NCBI GenBank assembly: GCA_937891825.1
Contig: CALAHN010000032.1
Coordinates: 1-60,017 of the forward strand
DNA from: an uncultured Alphaproteobacteria bacterium
GTDB lineage: Bacteria; Pseudomonadota; Alphaproteobacteria; Bin95
Direction: 5' to 3'
Length of the DNA: 60,017 bases
Part shown: one piece after another, positions 26,022 to 39,024 of the stretch
Layout of the letters: each line of letters begins with the position of its first letter
Numbering within the stretch: position 1 is the first letter of the stretch
Position numbers and translations under genes: made by a program
Notes under the pieces: generated by a model
Seen by the model: the letters and a program-made list of their open reading frames with translations, nothing else
Told to the model about the DNA's origin: nothing
The model's database searches: none

Positions 26022-26867
26022 TTAAGCGAGTTCAGCAACCAAGGGCTGCTTCTGGTCAAACCATCTGAGCGCGTCATCCAGCCGCCGGGGCATGATCATC
26101 ACAACCCGATCGACGCCCATTTCACGGTAGCGGCGGATGACATCGTCATTCCTAGCATCGAACGCGAAGACGGAGATCGTCAAGCTGGCGGGATCGCGCC
26201 CGGCGGCCGTCATTTTTTCCTTCAGGCTCCGCATCATCGGCGGCAGATCGTCGACGAGCACGTCGATCGGAATCCAGCCGTCGGCATAGCGCACGACGCG
26301 GTCCAGGGTCTGGGGCAGGGCGCCGCCGATGATGATCGGCGGGCCGCCCGGACGGGCTGGCTTCGGGTAGGAGATAATCCGCTCGAAGTTGGCGAATTCC
26401 CCGGCATAGCTGGCTTCGGGCTCGGTCCAAATCGCCCGCATGGCCTCGGAGCGCTCGCGGAGCGCTTTCCAGCGCTTGGCGAACGGCACGCCATGGTTTT
26501 CGCATTCGTCCCGGTTCCAACCGGCGCCGACGCCCAGAATGAACCGACCGCGGGAGAGATAATCCAATGTCGCGACCGTCTTCGCGAGCGTGATCGGATC
26601 GTGTTGCGGCACCAGACAAATGCCCGTGCCGAGCGTCAGGGTCGTGGTGACCGAAGCCGCCGCCATCAGCGACACGAACGGATCGGCCATATGATAATAG
26701 GGCTTCGGCAAGGGCTCCCCGCCCGGATAGGGCGTGAGGCGGCTGGCGGGGATGTGAGTATGCTCGCCGACCCAGAAGCTTTCGAAGCCCCGCGCTTCGA
26801 TGGCCTCCGCCAGGTCGTCGGGCCGCGCGCCATAATCGACGTTGTAGCTGAAAAATCCGAGATCCAT
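26022..26867 (-). CDS. LLM-class flavin-dependent oxidoreductase
   Basis: A 281-residue luciferase-like protein resembling the probable F420-dependent subfamily. Visible motifs are ARGFESFWVGEHTHIP, TLTLGTGICLVPQHDPITLAKTVATLDYLSRGRFILGVGAGWNRDE, and PIIIGGALPQTLDRVVRYADGWIP. The fold is a TIM barrel that binds FMN or F420. Whether this organism makes F420 cannot be decided here. It is flanked by an acyl-CoA dehydrogenase upstream and a GST downstream on the same strand, suggesting a small catabolic or detoxification operon. Confidence 0.92.
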   Translation of the reverse strand: MDLGFFSYNVDYGARPDDLAEAIEARGFESFWVGEHTHIPASRLTPYPGGEPLPKPYYHMADPFVSLMAAASVTTTLTLGTGICLVPQHDPITLAKTVATLDYLSRGRFILGVGAGWNRDECENHGVPFAKRWKALRERSEAMRAIWTEPEASYAGEFANFERIISYPKPARPGGPPIIIGGALPQTLDRVVRYADGWIPIDVLVDDLPPMMRSLKEKMTAAGRDPASLTISVFAFDARNDDVIRRYREMGVDRVVMIMPRRLDDALRWFDQKQPLVAELA

Positions 26868-26895
26868 CGCCAGCCGCTCCCTGCCTGTTCTCGAT

Positions 26896-28062
26896 CTAGC
26901 GCCGGGCGAAGCTCCGCCCGATCAACTGGCGATGCACCTGATTGGTCCCTTCCCAGATCTGCGTGATCTTGGCGTCCCGAAACAGGCGTTCCGCCGGATA
27001 GTCCGTGACGTAACCGTAACCGCCATGCAGTTGGACCGCGAGGTCGGCGGCCCGCATGGCGAGGTCGGAGGCCCGCATCTTCAGCATGCTCGATTCGATA
27101 CCGACATCGCTTTCGCCGCCATCGATCATCGCCGCGACATGGGCGAGCCAGCGCTCGCACATCGCCAGATCGGTCGCGAGGTCCGCCAGCATGAACTGCA
27201 CGCCCTGAAAATCGACGATCCGCCGGCCGGATTGCTTGCGGTCGTTGATGTAGTCGACCCCGGCGACGAAGGCGGCCCGCGCGATGCCAAGCGCATGGGC
27301 GGCGACGCTCGGCCGGGACTTGTTCAGGGCCGCGAACAGGATGCCGAGCCCCTCGCCCGGCTGGCCCAGCAGATTGTCCCTCGGCACGACGATGCCGTCG
27401 AACCGAAGCTCCGCCGTCGAGGACGCCCGGTGGCCGAGCTTGTCCTCCAGGCGCACGACCTCAAGGCCCGGCGCGCCCTTCTCGATCACCAGCGCGGAGA
27501 TCGCGCCCTTGGGGCTGTCGATATCCGACCATTTGCCGAATACCAGATAGACGTCCGCCACATCGCCATTGGTGATGAAGCGCTTGCCGCCGTCGATCCG
27601 AATGTTGTCGCCTTCAGGCGTGAAGCGGGTGCGCATGCCGGTCGCGTCCGACCCGGCGTCTGGCTCCGTGATGCAGAGCGCCGCGAGGCCGCCCGCTGCG
27701 ATTCGCGGCAAAAAGCGGCGTTTTTGGGCGTCCGTCCCGAAGTCGATCACCGGCTTGATGGCGTGAAAAACCGTGGACCAGACGATGCCCGTCGACGCGC
27801 AGGCGGCCGCGATCAGCCGCGCGCATTCGATATAGACCGCATAGCGCATCGGCGCGCCGCCATAGGCTTCCGGCACAAACAAGCCGTTCAGGCCAAGCGC
27901 GTTGATCGCCTTCACGTTCTCCCACGGGAACGCCTTCGACGCATCCAGCGCCGCCGCCCTGGGCGCGATCGCCTCGGCGGCGAGGCGGGCGACCGTCTCG
28001 ATCACCTGCGCCTCGTCCTCCGCCCAGCCATGGCCGCTGTCGAGGCGGTCGAATATCTGCAT
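26896..28062 (-). CDS. Acyl-CoA dehydrogenase
   Basis: A 388-residue FAD-dependent acyl-CoA dehydrogenase. Signatures are ALCITEPDAGSDATGM (FAD and substrate binding), KRFITNGDVADVYLVF, QLHGGYGYVTDYPAERLFRDAKI and the catalytic Glu in IWEGTNQVHRQLIG. Length and domain order are normal for the family. It is transcribed away from the alpha/beta hydrolase-like gene and is followed 28 bases later by the luciferase-like gene. The acyl chain specificity cannot be inferred. Confidence 0.94.
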   Translation of the reverse strand: MQIFDRLDSGHGWAEDEAQVIETVARLAAEAIAPRAAALDASKAFPWENVKAINALGLNGLFVPEAYGGAPMRYAVYIECARLIAAACASTGIVWSTVFHAIKPVIDFGTDAQKRRFLPRIAAGGLAALCITEPDAGSDATGMRTRFTPEGDNIRIDGGKRFITNGDVADVYLVFGKWSDIDSPKGAISALVIEKGAPGLEVVRLEDKLGHRASSTAELRFDGIVVPRDNLLGQPGEGLGILFAALNKSRPSVAAHALGIARAAFVAGVDYINDRKQSGRRIVDFQGVQFMLADLATDLAMCERWLAHVAAMIDGGESDVGIESSMLKMRASDLAMRAADLAVQLHGGYGYVTDYPAERLFRDAKITQIWEGTNQVHRQLIGRSFARR

Positions 28063-28168
28063 CGTCGTTTCTCCCTTGGGCGCAAGCGCCTGAAAATAGG
28101 CAAGAACAAGGAGGTTGCCGAGAGTGAATTATCTGCGCGACCATGGCGGACCGCAAAGGAGCGCCGCC

Positions 28169-30190
28169 ATGACCAACCTGATCGCCCTCGATATCCTCGA
28201 CCGCCGCGCCTTTGCGGAGGGGCAGAGCTTCGGCGCCGCCGGCCCCTATGAGCGCCTGAAAGGCCGGGCGCATTTCCGCGTCGATCCGCTGGCGGCGGCG
28301 CAAGCCGGCGTCGTCGATATCCAGCATGCGCCACGGGATGACGACGGCCTCGTCCGCTTCGCCTCCGACCTTGTCATCCTGAAGCCCCTCGACCTGGCGA
28401 AGGGCAATCGGAGCTTGTTCTTCGATACCGGCAATCGCGGCAATATCCGCGCAGTCCAGTATTTCTGCGACGCGCCGCCGACGAACGATCCCATCGCCAG
28501 CGCCCATGCCGGCAATGGCTTCCTGTTCCGGCGCGGATATTCCGTCGTCGCCGCCGCGTGGCAGGGCGATCTGCTGCCGGGCCAGGGGCGCATGCTGCTC
28601 GACCTGCCCGTCGCCCGCGACGGCGACCGGCCGATCGAGGGCCTGGTGCGGACGGAGTTCATCGCCAGCGAACCGGGCATTTGCTGCTTTCCCCTGTCCG
28701 GCCGCGCCTCGACCCGGTCGCACCCGGCCGTGTCGCTGGATCAGGGCCACGCGACGCTGACCCGGCGGCGCTATCAGACGGACCCGCGCCAGGAGGCGCC
28801 GAAATCGGCATGGCGTTTCGCGCGCCTGGATGGCGGCGGCGGCTTGCACGCGACCGGCGCCGAGGAAGGCCTCGCCCCCAGTCTGGAGCATATCTACCTG
28901 GCTGAGGGCTTCGAGCCCGGCTGGATCTATGAGATCGTCTACAAGGGCCGCGACCCCTTGGTCATGGGCCTTGGCCATGTCTCCATTCGCGACCTTGCAA
29001 GCTTCCTGAAATATGGCGCGGCCGACGAGCGCGGGGCGGCCAATCCGCTCGCGGGCGGCATCGACAAGGCCTATGTCTATGGCCGGTCCCAGACCGGTCG
29101 TCTGATCCGGGACTTCATCTGGCGCGGCTTCAACGCCGATGCCGAGGGGCGCCGGGTCTTCGACGGCGCCATGCCCCATGTCTCCGGCGCTGGCGGCAAG
29201 TGGCTGAACCAGCGCTTCGCCAATGCCGTCGTCGCTGGCGGCCAGATGCATGAGGACCATTACTGCCCGGCCGATCGCTTCCCCTTCGCCTATAGCGAGA
29301 CGACCGACCATAATTCCGGCCAGACCGACGCCATCCTGAAGCGCCCGGCGACCGATCCGCTGATCATCCACACCCAGACCTCGACCGAATACTGGCAGCG
29401 GCGCGGCAGCCTTGTGCATACCGATACCCAGGGCGGCGACCTGCCCTTGCCGGAGACGGTGCGCCTCTATCACTGGACGTCGACCCAGCACACATCCGAC
29501 CCCAATCTGAAAATGCCGCAGACCAGCGCTGGGACCGCCTATCTGAACGTCGCCCAGACCTCGATGCTGTTCCGGGCGATGCTTGACGCCATGGACCGCT
29601 GGGCGAAGGACGGCGTTCCGCCGCCGCCGTCGCGCTACCCGACCCGGGCGGACGGCACGCTCGTGCCCTATGCTGTCTGGAAGACACAGTTTCCGGCGAT
29701 CCCTGGCCAGCCGATCCCGCAAGGCCTGAACGAACTGCCGTTCATGGATTTCGGCCCCAACGCCGCCGCGGGCATCCTGGAACAGGAGCCGCCGCTCGTC
29801 TTGAACGAGGCCGCCTACACGGTGCTCGCGCCCGCGGTCGACGCCGACGGCATCGACACGTCCGGCGTCGCGGCGCCGATGGTCCAGGCGCCGCTCGGGA
29901 CATATGTCGGCTGGAATGTCCGCCAGCGCGGCCATGGCGGCGGCGCGACCCATGAATTCTCCGGCGGCTACATTCCGTTTCCCGAAACGCCGGAAGTGCG
30001 CGCCGCGACGGGCGACCCGCGCCGCTCGATCCTGGAGCGCTACGGCGATCCGGCCGGGTACATTGCGGCGATCCGCAAGGCGGCGGAAGCCCTCGTCCGG
30101 GACGGCTATATGCTGGAAGAAGACATCGAGCGCAGCGTCGCCCGCGCCGCCGACTGGAGCCGCCCGCTGCACGATGTGCGTGGAATTTAG
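28169..30190 (+). CDS. Large alpha/beta hydrolase domain-containing protein
   Basis: A 673-residue protein resembling the family annotated only as alpha/beta hydrolase domain-containing (PF20091-like). The nucleophile elbow is probably AYVYGRSQTGRLIRDF (GRSQTG). No signal peptide is visible. The ATG at 28169 has AAAGGA eight bases upstream; an extension to 28115 is possible but lacks support. It is divergent from the acyl-CoA dehydrogenase with about 100 bases between them, so the two may share a regulatory region. Function is unknown beyond likely esterase or hydrolase activity. Confidence 0.85.
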   Translation: MTNLIALDILDRRAFAEGQSFGAAGPYERLKGRAHFRVDPLAAAQAGVVDIQHAPRDDDGLVRFASDLVILKPLDLAKGNRSLFFDTGNRGNIRAVQYFCDAPPTNDPIASAHAGNGFLFRRGYSVVAAAWQGDLLPGQGRMLLDLPVARDGDRPIEGLVRTEFIASEPGICCFPLSGRASTRSHPAVSLDQGHATLTRRRYQTDPRQEAPKSAWRFARLDGGGGLHATGAEEGLAPSLEHIYLAEGFEPGWIYEIVYKGRDPLVMGLGHVSIRDLASFLKYGAADERGAANPLAGGIDKAYVYGRSQTGRLIRDFIWRGFNADAEGRRVFDGAMPHVSGAGGKWLNQRFANAVVAGGQMHEDHYCPADRFPFAYSETTDHNSGQTDAILKRPATDPLIIHTQTSTEYWQRRGSLVHTDTQGGDLPLPETVRLYHWTSTQHTSDPNLKMPQTSAGTAYLNVAQTSMLFRAMLDAMDRWAKDGVPPPPSRYPTRADGTLVPYAVWKTQFPAIPGQPIPQGLNELPFMDFGPNAAAGILEQEPPLVLNEAAYTVLAPAVDADGIDTSGVAAPMVQAPLGTYVGWNVRQRGHGGGATHEFSGGYIPFPETPEVRAATGDPRRSILERYGDPAGYIAAIRKAAEALVRDGYMLEEDIERSVARAADWSRPLHDVRGI

Positions 30191-30302
30191 AAGTCTCCGC
30201 AATACCAAGAACCATCGCGGCGGCCCTTTGATGAGAAGCTTCGCGGATCCTGGTTTTTTTATTAATTCAATAGGTTGAAATTGATCTGCGCGACGCATGA
30301 CC

Positions 30303-30318
30303 TGTGACGACCGTCACA
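30303..30318. promoter_or_regulatory. Perfect CRP-type palindrome
   Basis: The sequence TGTGA-CGACCG-TCACA matches the CRP consensus TGTGA-N6-TCACA at all ten defined positions, and the palindrome extends two more bases on each side (CCTGTGAC and GTCACAGG, 30301-30320). It lies 129 bases upstream of the small lipoprotein gene and 113 bases after the hydrolase stop. Binding by a CRP/Clr-type cAMP regulator is inferred. The rest of the 256-base gap 30191-30446 holds no gene that I can support. Confidence 0.55.
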
Positions 30319-30446
30319 GGGCGTCGCTGAGCCAAGGCGCTTTTCGCTGGAAAATGAACCCCGCCAGCCCATTTTTGTGCCAGGCGCAACGCGGATTGAA
30401 CCGCGTCGACGCCGCATTGGAACAACAAAGAGTTTAGGATAGTCAG

Positions 30447-30686
30447 ATGTCGATCAAGATGCGGAACGTAACGATCGCTGGCGCGCTTGCGTTGAGCCTT
30501 GGCGCGTGCTCCGGCATGAACGACACCCAGCAACGGACTCTTTCCGGCGGCGCCATTGGCGCCGGCGTCGGCGCTGTAGGCACCGTCGTCACCGGCGGTT
30601 GCGTCGCCTGCGGCGCAGCGGTCGGCGGCGCGGTCGGCGCGGCCGGCGGCTATATCTACGATCAGGTCGAGAAGGGCAAAAAGTAG
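30447..30686 (+). CDS. Small lipoprotein with glycine-zipper domain
   Basis: A 79-residue protein. The signal peptide (MSIKMRNVTIAGALALSLGAC) ends in a lipobox LGAC, giving a mature lipoprotein of about 59 residues. The mature part is an alternating Gly/Ala zipper (GGAIGAGVGAVGTVVTGG, then AAVGGAVGAAGGY) of the kind that inserts in membranes, as in YMGG-like proteins. Two cysteines (CVAC) interrupt the zipper and could form a disulfide. It likely sits in the outer membrane, perhaps as a stress or envelope protein. It has its own upstream region containing a CRP-type site. Confidence 0.88.
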   Translation: MSIKMRNVTIAGALALSLGACSGMNDTQQRTLSGGAIGAGVGAVGTVVTGGCVACGAAVGGAVGAAGGYIYDQVEKGKK

Positions 30687-30741
30687 ATTGCTCTCAATAT
30701 GATAAAGCATCGACAACGCGCCCGATCGGACGCGCCAAGCT

Positions 30742-30743
<2 letters not shown>
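30687..30743. repeat. Dispersed palindromic repeat, copy 2
   Basis: Same order of parts as copy 1: a small hairpin ATTG-CTCT-CAAT (30687-30698), then GATAAAGCAT, a central dyad and GGACGCGCCA, closed by AAAGC (30704-30708) against GCTTT (30739-30743). The block GGACGCGCCA is identical in the two copies. It fills the gap between the convergent lipoprotein and threonine dehydratase-like genes, and its right arm supplies part of the latter's stop codon. Confidence 0.55.
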
Positions 30744-35488
<4,745 letters not shown>

Positions 35489-35503
35489 GCGCGCGCAACC
35501 GTG

Positions 35504-37138
35504 CTAAAGCGGCGACGGCGCAGGCCGATCCAACGCGGAGACCTGCCGCACGTTCAGCCAATAATTCAGCACGGTCTGCGCCTGCGCCAGGGCAGCTTCC
35601 GCTTCGGCGCGCGCTTCCGGCGTTTCGGCTGCGCCGCGGGCCGCACGCCAATAGTCGACGGACCGCTCGGCCAGGAGGCGTTCGGCTGCGGCTTCCGCTT
35701 CCGGGGTTTCCGCCGCCGCGACGGCGCCGCGAGCGCCCCAATACTCGACCGAGGCGAGCGCCAGCGCGAGTTTCGCCCTGGCGGCGCTCTGGGCCTCGTC
35801 GCCTTCCGCGAGCGCCATGGTCCGGCGCCATTCGCCCGAGGCTTCAAGCGCCGCGAGACGCTGGCTTTCGGCCTCGGCCTTGAAGGCGGTCCGCTCCGCC
35901 GCGGTCAAGGCCGACGCCCGAGCCGGCGCTTCCGTGGCGTCCGGCGGCGCGGGCGCAGGCGACAGGTCGCGGACGACCGGATCCTGCGGGACAGGCGCTG
36001 CTGGAGCTGCTGGGATGGGCGCTACGGGGGCTTCCGGCGCTTCCGGCGCGGCCAATGCCGCCGTCGCAGTCGGCTCCTCTGGCGGCGGCGCGACCGTCGT
36101 GACAGGCGCTGCAGGCCCGGCGGTCTCTGGCGCCTGGGCTGGCGGTTGCGCCGGTTCGGAGATCGACGGCGTCGGCGCCGCCGCGACGGCAGGCGTATCC
36201 CCGTCGGATGGGGCGGCCGGGGCAGCGCCTTCGGTCGAACCCGGCAAGCCGGGCGGGACGGCGGTCACGACGCTCTCGGGCGCGTTCGGCGTCAGGACCG
36301 GGATGTCGCGGCGCTCGGCCTTCGCGATGGTCGCGTCCGGGTTCACCCAGCGCCGGTAGAAGGGCGGCGGATCGGGCCGCGGAAAGTCTTCGAGCTTCAC
36401 GCCTTCGACTAGTTCATAGGCGTCCGCATACCAGGGGCTGCCGGGATAATTATGCCCAAGGATCGCCGCCATCCGGCGCGCCTCATTGCCAAGGCCGAGC
36501 GCCTTGTAGGCCTCGGTCAGGCGCAGCAGCGCTTCCGGCACATGGGTGGTGGTCTGGTAGGCCTCGACCACGCTCTTGAAGCGATTGATCGCCGCGACGA
36601 TCTCGCCGCGCTTCAGATAGAACCTACCGACCGACATTTCCTTGCCGGCCAGATGGTCCCGCGTCAGGTCGAGCTTCAGCGACGCGTCGCGCGCATATTG
36701 GGTCTCAGGGAAACGCCGGACGACATCCTGAAGCGCATCCAGCGCGCGTTCGGTCGTGCGTTGGTCCCGGCCGACGTCGACGATCTGCTCGTAGTAGGCC
36801 AGCGACTTCAAATAATAGGCATAGGGCGCATCGGCATTGGTCGGGTGCAGTTGGATGAAGCGGTCGACGGCGTTGATGGCGCTGTCGTACTGGTCCTTCC
36901 GGAAATAGGCGTAGGCTCCCATGATCTGGGCCTTCGCCGCCCAGACCGAATAGGGATGCTGCCGTTCGACTTCTTCGAACTCTCTCGCCGCGACCACGTA
37001 ATTCTGGTCGAGCAGTTCTTCCATGGCGCTGTTATAGATCGAGTCGACCGAGCGATCCTCGTATGGCTCCTCTTCAGGGCCGGAACAGGCAACAAGCAGC
37101 ATGGCGAGCGTCGCGGCGGCGATGTGTCGAGCCGACAA
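35504..37138 (-). CDS. bamD: Outer membrane assembly lipoprotein BamD with long C-terminal extension
   Basis: About 544 residues, roughly twice the usual BamD. I place the start at TTG 37138, which has GGGAGG six bases upstream and gives a clean signal peptide ending in the lipobox LVAC; an ATG at 37225 would add an implausible leader. Residues about 25-240 are the TPR-type BamD domain (YNSAMEELLDQNYVVAAREFEEVERQHP and repeats), a subunit of the beta-barrel assembly machine. A Pro/Ala-rich linker of about 150 residues follows. The last 110 residues contain an exact 30-residue repeat marked by EW, EYW, DYW and NYW. The linker and repeat are unusual additions of unknown role. Confidence 0.9.
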   Translation of the reverse strand: MSARHIAAATLAMLLVACSGPEEEPYEDRSVDSIYNSAMEELLDQNYVVAAREFEEVERQHPYSVWAAKAQIMGAYAYFRKDQYDSAINAVDRFIQLHPTNADAPYAYYLKSLAYYEQIVDVGRDQRTTERALDALQDVVRRFPETQYARDASLKLDLTRDHLAGKEMSVGRFYLKRGEIVAAINRFKSVVEAYQTTTHVPEALLRLTEAYKALGLGNEARRMAAILGHNYPGSPWYADAYELVEGVKLEDFPRPDPPPFYRRWVNPDATIAKAERRDIPVLTPNAPESVVTAVPPGLPGSTEGAAPAAPSDGDTPAVAAAPTPSISEPAQPPAQAPETAGPAAPVTTVAPPPEEPTATAALAAPEAPEAPVAPIPAAPAAPVPQDPVVRDLSPAPAPPDATEAPARASALTAAERTAFKAEAESQRLAALEASGEWRRTMALAEGDEAQSAARAKLALALASVEYWGARGAVAAAETPEAEAAAERLLAERSVDYWRAARGAAETPEARAEAEAALAQAQTVLNYWLNVRQVSALDRPAPSPL

Positions 37139-37242
37139 ATCAAGCCTCCCTAAAAATGATCCGCCCCTTATAGCAAGTCTGCCGAGGCGAAAACATGGCG
37201 CATATGCGGCCCGCGCTAGCGGCATATCGCCAGCGCCGACCG

Positions 37243-37285
37243 GGCCCGTCCGCCCCTTGAGGGAGAGGCAAGGGGCGGACGGGCC
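37243..37285 (-). terminator. Perfect 17-bp hairpin between ftsZ and bamD
   Basis: The arm GGCCCGTCCGCCCCTTG (37243-37259) is an exact reverse complement of 37269-37285, with a nine-base loop. It lies 69 bases after the ftsZ stop and 105 bases before the bamD start. Together with the smaller stem at 37320-37345 it probably separates the dcw cluster from the bamD unit. No T-tract follows on the minus strand. Confidence 0.6.
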
Positions 37286-37319
37286 GTGCTCTGCCTGGCT
37301 GAAGCAGGTCGACCGATGC

Positions 37320-37345
37320 GCCCTTTGGCGTTTCTGCCAAAGGGC
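37320..37345 (-). terminator. 10-bp hairpin just after ftsZ
   Basis: GCCCTTTGGC (37320-37329) pairs exactly with 37336-37345 around a six-base loop, starting eight bases after the ftsZ stop. It could act as a terminator or protect the ftsZ transcript end. The strand assignment follows ftsZ. Confidence 0.5.
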
Positions 37346-37353
37346 CGGTCTAT

Positions 37354-38955
37354 CTAGTTCGCCTGACGGCGCAGGAAGGTCGGGATGTCGAGATAGTCGT
37401 CAGGCTTCTGGGTCTTCGGCTCCAGGCTTGGCTCCGCCTTGGCGGCGCGTTCGGCCTGGGGCTGCGGCGCCGGTTCGTCCGCCACGACCCGCGCGCCGGT
37501 CATCCGGTCGAACAAGCTCGTGAAGGACCGACGCTGCTTCGCCGGTTCGGCGTGCGCAGCCGCCGCCTGCAGCGGCTGAGCCGCGGCCGCAGGCTGACGG
37601 ACTGACGGAGAGGGCCGGGCCGAGACGGCCGGCGCCGCCGGAATATAGACGTCCGTCGGCTTCTGGGGCTTCTTGGCGTCGATGCCGGACGGGAAGCGCC
37701 AGACCGGATCGCGAGTCGGCTCCATGCGGCGCGGCTGCTTGTCGTCCGCAGCGGCGGCCGCTTCGGAAGCTTCGCGTTCGCTCCGCAAGACAGCTTCCTT
37801 GGCTTCCGCCTCGGCTTGCGCCGCCTTGGCGGCCGTCGTCGCCTTCGCCCGCGCATCTTCGGCGTCGAGCAGTTCGGCCGCGACTTGCGGCGCCGCGGCG
37901 GTTTTGGCCGGAGCGACGCTCTGGACCTTCGGACGGCCGCCGGTAATGGTCGTGAACGGCTCCAGCGGCAGCGGCTTCTGGCCCTGGATCGAATCGATGC
38001 CCGTCGCCACGATCGAAATGCGGATCCTGCCTTCCAGTTCCGGGTCCAGGGTCGCGCCGAAGATGATGTTGGCGTCGCTATCGACTTCATCGCGAATGCG
38101 ATTGGCCGCCGTATCGACTTCCGACAGGGTGATGTCGTCGCCGCCGGTGATGTTGATCAGCACGCCGCGCGCGCCGGCCATCGAGATTTCGTCGAGCAGC
38201 GGGTTGGAGATCGCCGCTTCCGCCGCCAGCCGCGCGCGATCTTCGCCCTCGGCTTCGCCGGTGCCCATCATCGCCTTGCCCATTTCGGCCATGACGGTGC
38301 GAATGTCCGCGAAGTCCAGGTTGATCAGGCCCGGCATGACCATCAGATCGGTCACGCCGCGCACGCCGGAATACAGGACGTCATCCGCCATCTGGAACGC
38401 TTCGGCGAAGGTCGTCTTCTCGTTGGCGATGCGGAACAGATTCTGGTTCGGAATGATGATCAGCGTATCGACGTGACGGGCGAGCTCCTCAATGCCCTCC
38501 TCGGCGGCGCGCATCCGATTGGCGCCCTCGAAGTGGAAAGGCTTCGTCACGACGCCGACCGTCAGCACCCCGGCTTCGCGGGCCGCGCGCGCGATCACGG
38601 GCGCAGCGCCCGTGCCCGTGCCGCCGCCCATGCCAGCCGTGATGAAGACCATGTTGCTGGCCGACAGCCGCTCCATGATCTCTTCCAGCGCTTCCTCCGC
38701 CGCGGCGCGCCCGATATCGGGCCGCGCCCCGGCGCCGAGGCCATGCGTCAGGCTGAGGCCAAGCTGGATGCACTGTTCCGCGCTCGACATCGCCAGCGCC
38801 TGGGCGTCGGTATTCGCCACCAAGAACTCGACGCCGGTCAGGTTCGAGCGGATCATATTGTTGACGGCGTTGCCGCCGGCGCCGCCGACGCCGACAACCG
38901 TAATCCGGGGCTTCAGTTCCAACGTCGGCTCCGGCATTGAGATCTTTAGCTTCAT
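37354..38955 (-). CDS. ftsZ: Cell division protein FtsZ
   Basis: A 533-residue tubulin-like GTPase that forms the Z ring. The N-terminal core has [16 protein letters not shown], the tubulin signature [13 protein letters not shown] near residue 115, and [11 protein letters not shown] with the catalytic Asp loop. A long Ala/Glu/Pro linker of roughly 170 residues follows, ending in the conserved tail [13 protein letters not shown] that binds FtsA and other partners. Such long linkers are typical of alphaproteobacteria. It is separated from ftsA by 69 bases containing a tandem element with two GANTC sites, so it probably has its own promoter in addition to dcw read-through. GGGAGAAGGA precedes the ATG. 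Confidence 0.98.
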   Translation of the reverse strand: MKLKISMPEPTLELKPRITVVGVGGAGGNAVNNMIRSNLTGVEFLVANTDAQALAMSSAEQCIQLGLSLTHGLGAGARPDIGRAAAEEALEEIMERLSASNMVFITAGMGGGTGTGAAPVIARAAREAGVLTVGVVTKPFHFEGANRMRAAEEGIEELARHVDTLIIIPNQNLFRIANEKTTFAEAFQMADDVLYSGVRGVTDLMVMPGLINLDFADIRTVMAEMGKAMMGTGEAEGEDRARLAAEAAISNPLLDEISMAGARGVLINITGGDDITLSEVDTAANRIRDEVDSDANIIFGATLDPELEGRIRISIVATGIDSIQGQKPLPLEPFTTITGGRPKVQSVAPAKTAAAPQVAAELLDAEDARAKATTAAKAAQAEAEAKEAVLRSEREASEAAAAADDKQPRRMEPTRDPVWRFPSGIDAKKPQKPTDVYIPAAPAVSARPSPSVRQPAAAAQPLQAAAAHAEPAKQRRSFTSLFDRMTGARVVADEPAPQPQAERAAKAEPSLEPKTQKPDDYLDIPTFLRRQAN

Positions 38956-38986
38956 GATCTTTCCTTCTCCCTTGGCGTTTCGCCTG

Positions 38987-39019
38987 GGACGGTCCGAATC
39001 AATTCGGACAGTCCGATTC
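38987..39019 (-). promoter_or_regulatory. Tandem 14-base element with GANTC sites upstream of ftsZ
   Basis: On the plus strand, GGACGGTCCGAATC (38987-39000) is repeated as GGACAGTCCGATTC (39006-39019), 12 of 14 bases identical with a 19-base period, close to two helical turns. Each copy contains a GGACNGTCC dyad and ends in GANTC, the target of the alphaproteobacterial cell-cycle methyltransferase CcrM. It lies 32-64 bases upstream of the ftsZ ATG. A regulator-binding role is inferred. Confidence 0.5.
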
Positions 39020-39024
39020 TACAC

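Noticed and set aside
27614-30298. Leftward open frame of about 894 codons opposite the alpha/beta hydrolase-like gene
   Set aside because: Long antisense frames are expected in GC-rich DNA; it overlaps both the hydrolase-like gene and the acyl-CoA dehydrogenase, and its translation is low-complexity Arg/Gly/Ala without domains.
37139-37225. Upstream extension of bamD to an ATG at 37225
   Set aside because: It would add a leader unlike a signal peptide; TTG 37138 has an ideally spaced GGGAGG and leads directly into a lipoprotein signal sequence.
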